This document shows positions 12,054 to 23,597 of a DNA stretch of 64,000 bases, in pieces; within the stretch, counting starts at the first letter, position 1, and every line of letters starts with the position of its first letter. This stretch comes from Cymodocea nodosa. Taxonomy: Eukaryota > Streptophyta > Magnoliopsida > Alismatales > Cymodoceaceae. The stretch is from contig CM072335.1 of assembly GCA_036874045.1 (NCBI GenBank), positions 16,264,001-16,328,000 on the forward strand. The letters are read 5' to 3'. The notes under the pieces are model-generated. The model was not told the DNA's origin and ran no database searches. It was given only the letters and a program-made list of their open reading frames with translations. The position numbers were made by a program, and so were the translations under genes.

Positions 12054-12607
12054 AGAATCGCTCTGATTTCTACTGTTCTAGATTCTAAATGATTTGCCAG
12101 ATAATGCCCCCATAACCCTAGGTTTTAGTTTAAATAAGCCCTAAGTTTAGGCGGGTAATCGGGTCATTTCCCAAACCAACTATCACTATTTTATCCGTAG
12201 TTTTAGCTATAGTACTCTGTTGAGTTATAGTTAACTCAACGGAATAAGCACGTTGACTAACTCAAGACTCAACGGAGTAAGCTCGTTGAGTTAATCGTAA
12301 CTTAACGGACTCCCCGTACAAATAGATATAATAATAAAAATACTACAGATAATAGTTTTTCTGTTTTTTTTCTTCTTTTTTTACCGATTTAACTGATACT
12401 ATATTTCGGTCAGACCTAATTTTTTTTCAGTTGAACCGATACTATGTTTCGGTAAAACAAACATTTTTTTTTTCTGAAAATTAATATACATAATTTTTTT
12501 AATGTTCTAGTCATACCGATGGATCTGGTCGGTTGAACCGTAATGATTTTTATATTATATATATATATATATTTTATTATTATAAAAACATAAAAACTAA
12601 TTTCTTA
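12054..12607 (-). other. Pol-to-env-like intergenic region, gypsy A
   Basis: Non-coding stretch with GTTGAGTTA/TAACTCAACGGA words near 12225-12310, then several imperfect palindromes built on ACCGATACTATGTTTCGGT and CGGTTGAACCG near 12380-12545, and a TA microsatellite near 12553-12574. Equivalent sequence lies at 32331-33032 in gypsy B. It is a candidate site for the promoter or splice acceptor of the env-like ORF; that is inference. Confidence 0.55.
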
Positions 12608-15430
12608 CTAAGTAAAGCTCGAGTAGTCCTCTACTCTGACTTCTTCTATAATTCCAAAGGACCTTTTTAGTGTTTTCAGAGTAGGTGTAAGTCTTTGTCC
12701 ATTTACTTTAAATATATTCTGATTTTTAGGATTTTCAATTTCAATAGCTCCATAAGGATAAATATTTCGAACTATGTAAGGTCCTGCCCATCTAGATTTT
12801 AATTTTCTTGGATGGTTATGGAGTCTAGCCATATAAAAATAAACTTCTTGTCCTATTTCAAAGCTTTTTGGAATAATTTTTCTATCATGCCAGAATTTAA
12901 TTTTCTCTTTTTCTCTTACAGTTTTCGAATAAGCTTCATTTCTAAATTCTTCTAATTCAATTAGTTGCATTTTTCTATTTTCAGCAGCTTGATTTAAATT
13001 AGTGTTTAGAGTTTTTAATGCCCAATAAGCTTTATGTTCTATTTCAGCTGGTAAATGACAACTTTTTCCATATACTAGCCTAAAAGGTAACATACCTAAG
13101 CTTGTCTTATAAGCAGTTCTATAAGCCCAAAGTGCATCTATCAATCTATTACCCCAATCTATTCTAGTAGGATTTACTACTTTTTCTAAGATTAACTTAA
13201 TTTGTTTGTTAGCACTTTCTACCTGTCCACTTATTTGTAGATGATATGATGTTGCAATTTTGTGGTTTACACCATATTTCTTCATTAAGGCTTCAAAACT
13301 TCTATTATAGAAATGAGTTCCTCTATCACTAATAATAGCTTTAGGTATTCCAAATCTGGCAAATATATTTGTTCTTATAAATTGTATTACCACTTTGTTA
13401 TCATTAGTTTTTGTAGGAATAACTTCTATCCATTTAGATACATAATCCACCCCCAACAATATGTAATTAAATTGATTAGACATAGGAAATGGACCCATAA
13501 AATCTATTCTCCATACATCAAAGATTTCAACCTCAACATTTGGATTAAGAGGCATCATATTCCTCTTTGATATTCTTCCTATTTGTTGACATCTTAAACA
13601 ACTTAAGCAATATTTATGAGCATCTTTGAATAGTGTTGGCCAATAAAACCCACATTGCAGAATTTTTGCAGCAGTTTTCCCTGAACCAAAATGCCCTCCA
13701 CAAACTTGGTCATGATAGAAAGACAATATGCTCGGATATTCAGTTTTTGGAACACACCTCCTTAAAACCAGATCAGGACATTTCTTAAATAAGTATGGGT
13801 CTTCCCAATAGTAATATTTTACTCTCGAGAAAAATAATTTCTTATCCTGTCTATTCCAATCCTTAGGTATTAAACCAGTTACTAAGTAATTAACTATGTC
13901 TACATACCAAGGCATTGTGTTGATGGTCATTAATTGTTCATCAAGAAAATTATCCTTAATTTCAATATTTGATTTTTCTATTTGTAATCTTGATAAATGA
14001 TCTGCTACTACATTCTCACAACCTTTTTTATTTTTAATTACTAAATCAAATTCTTGTAATAATAATATCCATCGGATCAATCTAGGTTTAGTCTCTTTTT
14101 TCTTTATTAGATGTTTTAAAGTTGAATGATCCGTGTATACTATCACTTTAGCTCCAATCAGATATGATCTAAACTTTTCTAAGGCAAACACAACAGCTAA
14201 TAGTTCTTTTTCAGTAGTTGTGTAATTAACTTGAGCATCATTTAAGGTTTTGCTTGCATAATGAATCACTCTAGGAGATTTTTCTATCTTCTGTCCCAAC
14301 ACTGCTCCTATAGCAAAATCAGATGCATCGCACATTAATTCAAATGGATGGTTCCAATTAGGTGCTTGAATTATAGGAGTTGAAATTAAGCTAGTCTTAA
14401 GTCTGAAAAATGATTCCTTGCAATTTTTATCAAAGTTAAATGGAACATCTTTTAATAGATTAGTTAAAGGTCTAGCTATCTTACTAAAGTTTTTAATAAA
14501 TCTTCTATAAAACCAGCATGTCCTAGAAATGATCTAATATCTTTTACTGATTTAGGTTCTGGTAGATTAGAAATTACTTCTATTTTAGCTTTATCTACTT
14601 CCAACCATTTCTTAGAAACAACATGCCCTAAGACTATTCTTTGTTTAACCATGAAGTGACATTTTTCCTAATTTAAAACCAGATTTTTTTCCACACAACA
14701 TTTTAATATTTGGTCTAAATTGCTTAAACAAACTTCATATGAGTTGCCATATACAGTAAAATCATCCATAAATATTTCTAAAAAATCTTCAGTCATTCTA
14801 GTAAATATGCCCTGCATACACCTTTGAAAGGTAACTAGCGCATTGCATAATCCAAATGGCATTCTCTTAAAAGCGTAAGTTCCATTAGGACAGGTGAAAG
14901 TTATTTTCTCTTGATCCTCTAATGCTATTGGAATTTGATTATAACCTGAATACCCGTCTAGGAAACAAAAATATTCTTGCCCTACTAATCTTTCCAACAT
15001 TTGATCTATAAAGTAAGGGAAAATGATCTTTCCTAGTCACAACATTCAGCTTTCTATAGTCTATACATACTCTCCAGCCTGATTGAATTCTAGTAGGTAT
15101 CAAGTCTTGACTTTCATTCCTAATAACTGTTAATCCTGATTTCTTGGGAACTACATGGATTGGGCTAACCCACGAGCTATCAGAAATCGGATAAATTATG
15201 TCATTATCTAACCATTTCACTATTTCCTTCCTAACTACTTCTTTAAGATTTGGATTTAATCTCCTCTCAGGAATTCTATCAGGTTTAGCATTTTCTTCTA
15301 AAAATATGTGGTGACAGCATAAAGTTGAACTTAACCCTTTTATATCAGTCATAGTCCATCCTATTGCTTCTTTATAACTTTTTACTACATCTTTTAATTT
15401 AGTTATTTGATCCTCTTTTAAATCTAAAGC
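12608..15430 (-). pseudogene. Pol (RT, RNase H, integrase) of gypsy A
   Basis: Ty3/gypsy order. The RT part shows FTCPNGTYAFKRMPFGLCNA and IFMDDFTVYG; the RNase H part begins [15 protein letters not shown] and runs to VVADHLSRL; the integrase has an H2C2-type zinc region ([14 protein letters not shown]), the first catalytic Asp in [17 protein letters not shown], and the catalytic Glu region [12 protein letters not shown]. The C-terminal part ([18 protein letters not shown]) is the usual gypsy integrase tail. RT words are of the Athila type. A 575-codon open block covers RNase H and integrase; the RT part is decayed. Broken, several breaks. Confidence 0.88.
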
Positions 15431-15448
15431 AATAATGATTGGACAGGT

Positions 15449-16255
15449 TCATTTCTTTTCCAAAAATATATAGGTTAATTCAGGAGGTAAAGGTTTTAAT
15501 TCTAAATGTTGCCTATCAGAAGCTAGAGCTCCTAATTGAATATCATCATTTTCTAAATTAATTTCTTCTAGATCTCCTTCTATATTTATGCTTTCACTTT
15601 CCTCTAAAGTTTCAGAATTGATTTGCCTATTTAATTCTTCTTGAATCACATCATCTAATGTATCTCCTTCATCCTCTAAAAAGTCTATGGTATGTAAGGA
15701 CATTTCTAATTCCTCAAACCTTTCTGGTTTGAAAATATTTAATTGAGTATCCTCATTACCATATACTAACTTCATTATTCCAATTTTACAATTTATAACA
15801 ACCCCTGATGTTGCTAAAAATGGCCTTCCCAAAATTAAAGATGTATCACTATTTTTATGCTTAATTTGTTGGGAATCCAAAATTACAATATCAATAGGAT
15901 ATATAAAATTTTTGATTTTAATTAAGACATCCTCTATTTTTCCTCTAAGGTATCTTATACTTCTATCAACTAATTGAATAATTGTACTAGTAGGAATTAA
16001 GCCTTCTAATCCTAAGGATGCAAATATATCACTTGGCATAACATTTATACTTGCACCTAAGTCTATTAAGGTTCTTTCTAGAATGGTGTTTCCTATGGTG
16101 CATGATATAACAGAGATTCCAGGATCAGATAACCTTTTAAGAATTTGTGGTAGAAATAGGGAACTACTTTGCTCAGCTAAAAAGACCTTTCTAAGAACTT
16201 TTTGCTCTCTTTTCCTAGTACACCAATCCTTCAGAAATTTAGCACAAGGTGGCAT
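15449..16255 (-). pseudogene. Protease region of gypsy A
   Basis: 268-codon open block with an aspartic protease signature, LIDLGASINVMP, and LILGRPFLATSG further on, as in gypsy retroelement proteases that cleave Gag-Pol. The tail is acidic (EESESINIEGDLEE) and leads into RT. Sits between gag and RT as expected for Ty3/gypsy. Confidence 0.82.
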
Positions 16256-16258
16256 TTT

Positions 16259-17274
16259 CTACAATAGATCTAACAAAGGAATGTTAACTTGTACTCTTTC
16301 AAAAATTTCTCTGATTTTTTCTTGTTTTTCAGGTATTGTTTGTTGTAATCTTTCAGGATAGGGTGCTAAAGATTGTGATTTAAAAGATTCTTTTTCTTTC
16401 AGTTGATTTGTTTGATCATTTTTAGCTTCATTAGCAAATTTAGATTGTTCTTCAGCGATTTCTAAATTTTTAGCTATTACATTTTCATTATCATTTTGAT
16501 TTTTTCTCTTGTCCACCTTTATATCATTTTCATTTTGAGTTCTTGGTGGTATATCAGTTCCAGATCTTAATGTTACACATACATCTTCCAGATTTTCGTT
16601 ACTCTCATGATGTTTTTGTATATCATTTTCGTGATTATGATCTTCATTTGTTTTTAGTTTTAAAGTGCATTCTTTAAATTCTCTTGCATTAATATTTTCT
16701 GTTTGCTGTATATTTGCAAATTATGCAGGTTTATAACATTATAATTTTCATTGTCCTGTTGCATAACTTGTATTTTCATTGTATATTCGTCTAATGCTTT
16801 TAGTTTTCTTTCCAGATCTTCCAATTTCATTGCATTCAATTTTTGATCAATTTTCATTATGGTTTTTTCAGTTTCGTAAATTATATCCATTTTAGGTTCT
16901 AAATATGCTTCCTTATAGTTTAATTGGTTGACTTCTTATTGCTGACATATAAAGTATTCTAGTTTGTCCAGATTTTGCTTTATACTACACTCTAGTCTGT
17001 CATACCTATCCCAAACTTCCGTGTCTCTCAACATATTACACATTCTATACTGACCATTAGTTGGGTAAACTATAGGATTCTCATACTCGGCTCTATTATA
17101 TTGAGGATAATTCATTTGTTGTTCATGAGATCTAACCATCTGCAAACGTCTCAATTTCAAACAGTCAGAAATGTCATGTCCTTCAGAATTGCAGAATTCA
17201 CATATGCTAATTACAGGTTTCAGAAATCTTTGAGCATAAGCATATGTCATATTCTCAATTACAGAAGAAAACAC
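16259..17274 (-). pseudogene. Short gag region of gypsy A, zinc knuckle and linker
   Basis: Begins soon after the primer site. The first block carries a cysteine-histidine knuckle (CEFCNSEGHDISDC), normally near the C-terminus of an Athila Gag; the following sequence is K/E/N/Q-rich linker towards the protease. The main capsid-type gag domain expected before the knuckle is not seen here, whereas a gag-like block lies at 7161-8880. Broken, several breaks. Confidence 0.65.
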
Positions 17275-17335
17275 ACAACACCCTGGCTATTAAAACGAAA
17301 TAGCTCTAACAGTTGCTTATATTAATTCAATTCAA

Positions 17336-17354
17336 TTCCCCAGCAACGGCGTCA
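17336..17354 (-). other. Primer binding site of gypsy A (tRNA-Asp type)
   Basis: On the minus strand TGACGCCGTTGCTGGGGAA, close to the tRNA-Asp 3' end complement (TGGCGCCGTTGCCGGGGA) used by Athila-group elements. It lies seven bases inside the LTR boundary. Confidence 0.8.
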
Positions 17355-17361
17355 TAAAACT

Positions 17362-19590
17362 TGTTTGTGTTTTCCCAACACTACACCAAAAAAACTTGGA
17401 TTTGTTACTTCTATTTTACTTAGTTAATTTATCTTTATGCATATTCTTTTTCTTTTAGAAGTAAACAAACAACCTTTAATACAATTTAGATATTAATTCC
17501 AATTTGTACTTTAACTGCAAGTGCATAGTGTCTATTGTATCAGTGTGCAAGTACAGGTCGATCCCATAGGGAATTGCTTAAGAGTTTAGAACTGTCTGTT
17601 TGTTAACAATCAAATTTATATATTCAATAAGCTCTCCGTTGAATTACAGTTAACTCAATGGACAAAGTTCGTTGAATTATAGCTAACTCAATTGACTAAC
17701 CTCGTGGACTTAAGTTAACTCCACGAGCTTGTCTTTTCTTTTTAAATACTGCTATTTACAAAGGAATTCGGCCAACCATTGGGCGGTTCCACAGATTGTA
17801 AATAACATCAATTAAGCTCTTTAATGTTAGTAAACACTGGATTTATCATTAAGCAATACTAACATTCAGATAATTCAAATAGTAACCATTAAAATCTTTA
17901 AGTCTTTTGAACGAACCAATTTCAGTAAACTGTAAAACTAAAACAAACATAAAACAATCACAACACTAACAAAGATAACATTAATCACGATACAACACAA
18001 ACAATACAACACTCAAATACAACATACAATAGCAGATAAGTTGTTTTTGGTATTTTTGGTTTAATATGAACATGGAAATGGGTGAAAGGTGAACTGTAAA
18101 GTAATCTCAATCAATAGTAAATACTTCTGTCACTACATACGACACGATTACACCACTGAAAATTAAACCACTTACAATCTTGTCTCCTCTCCCCATAGAA
18201 TTGCGAGTCCAGAATTGCAAGATAATTTCCTCGTCAGTATACAGGCATCAACCCGAAGTCAAGGCTAGAAGCTTTACGATCTCCTGAAATATGAGTCGGC
18301 GCTTGGTGAAAATGGCTTCCCTTCCTATAACTCCTCACAGTGGTTGTCAAACATTATGTTTGGCTTGGAATCAACCTAACATCAAGAAAGTATTCTCACA
18401 GACCTCCGATGGTTGGTGATTATGGTGGTGGTAATGATGGTTGGTGTGGTACTTTGGAGAATTGCCGATACTACCTGTAGAAAGCTTGGTGCTCCTCCTC
18501 TGTACACACTGGCCGTCCATCGATCACACATACCCCCTTCTTTTTCTTCTTTTCTTTTATATTTCTTCAGTAGTAACTACTTCTGCTTGAATGGTCGGTT
18601 GGATTTCCTTCATTCATATCAACGGTAATGATTTCTTCTCCCTGCGTAATATATGCAGTCATGGTTTTTCTTCCAACTGTCTTGTTTCTGCAACCGCTAC
18701 AGTGCCATATTAGAAAATAAATAGTCTGTGGAGTTACAGATAACTCAATGGACTTACCCCATTGATTTAACTATAAGACACATGCATAAATTTAACTATC
18801 CGATGCTCAGGTGCATTTTGGATACTTACAAACTTAACTATCCAATGTTCAGATGCATTTCAGATACTTACAAATAACTCACCAATATATAACTGAAGTA
18901 AATCTACTAGATCTCGACATGTGTCAACAGTAGTTTAATAATAAAATACACATTTCAGAGAGTTATAGGTCTAACTATCTGATGCTCAGATGCATTTTGG
19001 ATAGTTATAGATAACTCACCGAAAATCCACTTAAGTCACTTTACTAGAACATGACACGTGTCCTCAGCTATTTTATAAATAAAAAGAGATTTCGGAGGGT
19101 TACACATATAATTGTCTGATGCCCAACTACAATTTTGGATAGCTAGAGATAACTCACTGAAAGTTCACTTAAGTCATGCATTATGGTTTTGACACATGTC
19201 CTTCAGGAAATAATAAAATATTCTTTCAAATCATAAATGTTCGGCAATTTAAACATAACTATTCGACATGTTCGGTCTATTAAACATAACTGTCTGAAAT
19301 ATGTGCGGTATGTTAAACATAACTGTCTGAAATATGTGCGGTATGTTAAACATAACTGTCTGAAATATCAGAAAATTTGGATACCTAAGAATTTCACAGC
19401 CTGCAACTTACCAATAATTCAGAAATGTACTAAATTTGACATTAATTCCCCAAAATTAAGCAGTTTCTTTAATTAAAGCATATAACAGTGCAATTATAAC
19501 ATAATGGCTTGATTCTCATATGATAAGCTAAATATTATGTAATTAACCATCATTTAACCGTTAATAATATGCATTTTTTCATTCTAAATA
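17362..19590 (-). repeat. 5' LTR of gypsy A
   Basis: About 2.2 kb, bounded by TGTTTG on the left and TTCTAAATA on the right. Matches the 3' LTR of gypsy B (24405-26393) and the two solo LTRs (55926-57919, 59728-61711), although the first 80 or so bases differ more. The right end abuts integrase sequence of element D (flank GTCCT). It contains GTTGAGTTA/AACTCAATGGA words near 17635-17735 and a CGGATAGTTA-type hairpin array at 18780-19250. Confidence 0.85.
19278..19371. repeat. 33-base tandem repeat inside the gypsy A LTR
   Basis: Nearly three copies of a 33-base unit (TTAAACATAACTGTCTGAAA and neighbours). The other LTR copies carry only about one degraded unit here, so this is an expansion private to copy A. 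Confidence 0.8.
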
Positions 19591-21421
19591 GTCCTCTATT
19601 TATTAGATAGGCAGTTGTATTAACAACTTCTACCCAAAATGTTTTGGGAAAACCTGCATGCAGTCTCATGCATCTTGCTCATTCATTCAGGGTCCTATTC
19701 ATCCTTTCAGCAACTCTATTTTGTTGTGGAGTTCCAGCTACAGTCCTCTGCCTTCTAATTCCTTGCTCCTCACAATAAACTTTAAATTCATGGCTATCAT
19801 ATTCTCCTCCATTATCTGACCTGATGGATTTGATTTTTCTTCCACTCTGATTTTCCACTTCTACCTTCCATTTCTTGAAGACTTGGAAAACTTCAGACTT
19901 CTATTTCAGAAAATAAACCCATACCTTCCTTATATTGTCATCAACGAAGGTGACATAATAGAGAGCACCTCCTAAAGAACAGATAGGAGCAGGCCCCCAC
20001 ACATCCGTGTGAACTAACTCCAATTTTTGTGACTTAGGATCATGAGGATTCCTGGCAAAACTAACTTTTTTCTGCTTTCCCTCAATGCAGTCCTCACATA
20101 TCCCTAAATTGACATTCTTCAGCTTAGGAATTTTCCCTTCTGCCACTAAAACTCTTAGTCCATTTTCACTGAGGTGTCCCAATCTTTTATGCCATAAGTA
20201 AGTGTCTTCAATATCATTGACTACTGCAATAGAGTCATCTTTATCTGATGTTAAATATAAGGTGCCTGTCCTCTGTCCTGAGGCAATAATTTTTGCACCT
20301 TTAGTTACCTTCCATTTGCCTGAACCAAAGGCAATCTGATAACCATCATTATCTAGGGAACTTATGGAAATTAATTGCTTTGCAAGATCTGGAACATATC
20401 TGACTTCTTGCAATTTTCATATCCCTTGTTTTGTTTTAATGTGTACCTCTCCAATTCCCAACACATCCAGACTTGTGTTGTTAGCTAGGTACACCTTTTT
20501 CACAGGAGTTGCACGATAACTGTGCAACAAATCCTTCCTGTAGGTAGTGTGGAAAGAAGCTCCTAAGTCCAGTACCCATGAGTCAATTGAATTGTCAACA
20601 CAGCATACTAGGACATCATCTGAATCATAGGAGACAACATTTGCAACTACTCCTTCTGATTCCTTCCCTCTACTGTCTTTCTTGGGAGCCTTACACTGTG
20701 ACTTGAAGTGCCCCCATTGATTACAGTTCCAGCATTTAATATCTGCTCTCATTTTACTGGTACCTCTGGACTTTGACCTTCCTTTGGATTTAAATTGTTT
20801 TGACTTACTTCTCCCTCTAGTTTCAACACTAAGGGCAGAAGTTGAAGCTAACAATTTACTTTTCCTACAAATGTCCTCACTCAAAATTAAATCCCGAATG
20901 TCACTCATCTTGAGCTTCTCATGACCTAGTGAACTACTTACACCAGTCACGATAGGAGACCAACTTTCTGGTAATGAGGATAATAAAATCAAGGCCCTAA
21001 CTTCATCATCAAATACTATATCTACTGAGTGTAGTTGATTCAGAATAGTATTTAGCTCATTAACGTGGTCAGTTACATTTCCATATTCATGCATTTTCAG
21101 ATTAAATAATCTACGCATGAGAAATACCTTGTTGGCGACTGAAGGCTTCTCATACATGTTAGACAAAGTTTTCATCAAGTCAGCTGTTGTTTTCTCCTTG
21201 GCGACGTTTGAATGAACGTTCCTTGCCAGTGACAACCTGACGAGACCTAAAGCTTTTCTGTCCAATAACTCTCACTCTTCCTGATCCATCTTCTCTGGTT
21301 TTCTTCCGAACAATGGTTGATGAAGATCCTTCTGATACAAACAGTCTTTGATCTGAGACCTCCAGTATCCGAAATCTTTTCCATTAAACTTCTTAATCCT
21401 AAGCTTTCTATCGTTTACCAT
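19591..21421 (-). pseudogene. Gag, protease and partial integrase of element D
   Basis: Two large open blocks. Gag shows the UBN2-type copia fold (LMKTLSNMYEKPSVANKVFL, LNTILNQLHSVDIVFDDEV), then a basic RSKSK-rich stretch and a CCHC knuckle (CWNCNQWGHFKSQC). The protease follows with SWVLDLGASFHTT. The next block has the gag-pre-integrase motif (YLWHKRLGHLSENGL with C..C after it) and the first catalytic Asp of integrase (LVHTDVWGPAP). Words are typical of TNT1-like Pol polyproteins. The coding sequence ends at the gypsy A LTR. A few breaks. Confidence 0.85.
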
Positions 21422-21443
21422 TCTGTTAAACTGAAGAACCTTT

Positions 21444-21456
21444 GGCTCTGATACCA
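21444..21456 (-). other. Primer binding site of element D (initiator tRNA-Met)
   Basis: TGGTATCAGAGCC on the minus strand, the standard copia primer site, two bases inside the LTR. Confidence 0.9.
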
Positions 21457-21458
21457 GT

Positions 21459-22332
21459 TGTTGTTATCTCAATGGATCGTTCAGTTAACCTTCTACGACA
21501 CGATACTGAAACACTTAGCTCTAAACTCACCGATGCTAGGAGTGAAGAGTAAGAGAAGAAATAATACAGAGAAGAAATAGGATTTACGTAGTTCAGCAAC
21601 AGCCTACGTCCATGGAGACTTGAGGGTTCCTTATGAGCTTCGACACAATCAACCGCAATGTTTTACTACATCATAAAGGTTTATATACTACCCAACATAG
21701 GGTTTATAAACCTTTAATTACATACAAGTCATTACAGTAGAGAAACAATGCTTCGGAGAAGAGACTCTTAATTTCGGAGCCTTATCTTCTTAACTTTTTG
21801 AAATCTGCAACATTTTGGATAGTTACAGACTTAACTATCTGAAGAGAATATTCTTTCTGAACGGGCGGTATAGTACCAGGCTAATTGTCTGGAGAGATTC
21901 AGTATTTCAGACAGTTACTGACTTAATTGTCTCAAAAGTCACTTACTTCTCTCTCTTTGTCCTTCCGGAAGGTTATGCTGATAACTCTCCGAAAACTGCA
22001 TGTCTTTCAAATAGTTACATCTTAAATATCCGAAAACTCACTTAAGTGTCCTTTTAGGCATTTCGGAAGGTTCTATCGATAACCCTCCGAAAAACATATG
22101 AACTTCGGATAGTTAGGCAGTAACTATCTGAAGATCCACTTAAGTCATTGCTTTTCGAATACTTGGCTTCTTAACTATCCGAAGATCCACTTAAGTGTCC
22201 TTTAAGTCATTTCGGATAGTTACAACCAGTAACTCTCTGAAATCATCTAACTTTTGGATAGTTAACTCAAAGCCTCCGACTGAACCTAGACTACTTGTGG
22301 CATACTCCACACCTATAATACTTGCCCTAACA
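21459..22332 (-). repeat. 5' LTR of element D
   Basis: 874 bases, TGTTG to TAACA on the plus strand; same length and ends as 54733-55606. By eye the two differ at roughly one base in ten, so the insertion is fairly old. Filled with hairpin units TTCGGATAGTTA...TAACTATCTGAA followed by CACTTAAGT. The flank GTACA (22333-22337) is the target duplication. Confidence 0.88.
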
Positions 22333-22337
22333 GTACA

Positions 22338-23061
22338 CCTATGAGTTCAAATACCAAACTTGAGAATGATGAATTAAGTAATGTAGTAGATCAAAAGAAA
22401 TACAGAGATATGATTGGATCTCTTCTGTATTTATCAACAAGTAGACCTGACATTATGTTCAATGTATGTCTATATGCTAGATTTCAAGCATCACTTAAAG
22501 AATCATATTTGAAATTTGTAAAGAGAATTTTTAAATACTTACTGGGCACTAAAGATTTCAAATTGTATTACTCAAGTGATAACAGTCTTATATTAACAGG
22601 ATATAGTGATGTAGATTATGCAAACAATAGATTAGACAGAAAAAGTACAAGTGGAACATGCCAACTACTTGGAAATTCCTTGATTTCCTAGTTTAGTAGA
22701 AAACAAAACTGCATTGCATTGTCTACTACTGAAGTAGAATACATTGCACCAGGTTTGTGCTCAGATATTATGGATGTAGTAGACATTGACTAATTATAGA
22801 TTGAAATTTCAGAATACAGAAATATAGTGTGATAATAGCAATGCAATTAGTTTATCAAAGAACACAATACTTCATTCTAAAGCTAAGCATATCAAGATTA
22901 GACATCATTTTTTGAGAGACCATGTGGAAAAAGGGCACATCTTACTTAAGTTTGTTCCAATAGAAAATCAACTTGTAGACATTTTCACAAAATCATTAAA
23001 TGAATCAACATTTAATCATATTAGAAGAAATCTAGGCATATGCTCTAAATATGACCAATAA
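22338..23061 (+). pseudogene. RT/RNase H end of Pol, element C
   Basis: Begins with TPMSSNTKLEND-type sequence at the RT end, then [19 protein letters not shown] and the RNase H words [23 protein letters not shown] and LVDIFTKSLNESTF, ending with a stop at 23061. Related to the SIRE copies but clearly diverged. A few breaks. Confidence 0.82.
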
Positions 23062-23597
23062 TGCATTTATATTGGTTTTATAATAATCACCACTTAAGCT
23101 CACCATATGGGAGCTTGTTTTCTGCTAACATGTACTAGTACAAGAATTTGAATGATGCACCATCTCAAGGGGAGAGCATCATAAACAGTTAAACAAGCTC
23201 AGTAGGGCAGATAAAGAATTACAATGTGGAACAATAGAGAGAGAGAAAGCAAATTGCTAGCTATACGATTGATAGAAAAGTATGGAAATTATGGGGAGCA
23301 AAATCTGGAAATCTCTTTTCTCTAATGACAAAAAGGGGGAGAAGAACAAGGAAATACATGGAAATTACAATGTTTGAAGTTCCTAGTACACAAATAGGGG
23401 GAGACAATATTGCAAATTATAGATTCCTGTAGACAGATAGAGGGAGAAATTAAATGTATTATGATGTAAACATTGCAATCGATGTATCCTTGTGTTATTT
23501 GTTTTTCTATGTGACTCAATGTATAGAAATAATCTAGGGAGTGAAATATAATGTAATTTAATGTAAAGGATTTTGTCATTATCAAAAAGGGGGAGAT
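23062..23597 (+). other. 3' non-coding region of element C with repeated polypurine tracts
   Basis: Contains several AGGGGGAGA-type runs (near 23170, 23330, 23395 and 23584-23597); the last directly precedes the LTR and is the likely plus-strand primer. Repeated tracts are a SIRE-lineage habit. A minus-strand reading frame here is judged a shadow. Confidence 0.7.

Larger units (their letters stand above)
6957..19590 (-). mobile_element. Athila-group Ty3/gypsy element A
   Basis: Minus-strand fossil. From right to left: 5' LTR of about 2.2 kb, tRNA-Asp-type primer site, short gag with zinc knuckle, protease, RT, RNase H and integrase (gypsy order), spacer, env-like ORF, spacer, then an F-box sequence cut by SIRE copy A. 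The primer type, large LTR, RT words and env-like ORF after integrase fit the Athila lineage. The 5' LTR abuts element D (flank GTCCT). The 3' LTR is not in the window. Two foreign blocks lie between the env-like ORF and the F-box. Many breaks. Confidence 0.82.
19591..22332 (-). mobile_element. TNT1-like Ty1/copia element D, 5' half
   Basis: Gag, protease, the start of integrase and the 5' LTR of a copia element of the TNT1/Tork kind. The RT/RNase H and 3' LTR of what appears to be the same element lie at 53671-55606 in the opposite orientation: the LTRs are both 874 bases with the same ends, and the target duplication matches (GTACA here, TGTAC there). Internally it stops where the LTR of gypsy A begins. 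Broken. Confidence 0.8.

Noticed and set aside
11773-12066. Plus-strand frame with hydrophobic stretches
   Set aside because: Antisense of the env-like N-terminal block of gypsy A; hydrophobicity comes from reading K/E codons in reverse.
12553-12574. TA-rich tract as a possible origin or matrix attachment site
   Set aside because: A plain TA microsatellite in an AT-rich spacer; nothing specific supports a function.
18413-18628. Short plus-strand frames in Athila LTRs (also 25390-25653, 56899-57093, 60783-60968)
   Set aside because: They recur only because the LTR recurs, differ in frame and length among copies, and carry no domain.
19237-19476. Plus-strand frame with repeated KHNCLKYVRYV units
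   Set aside because: Product of the 33-base tandem repeat in an LTR; no start context or homologous copies.
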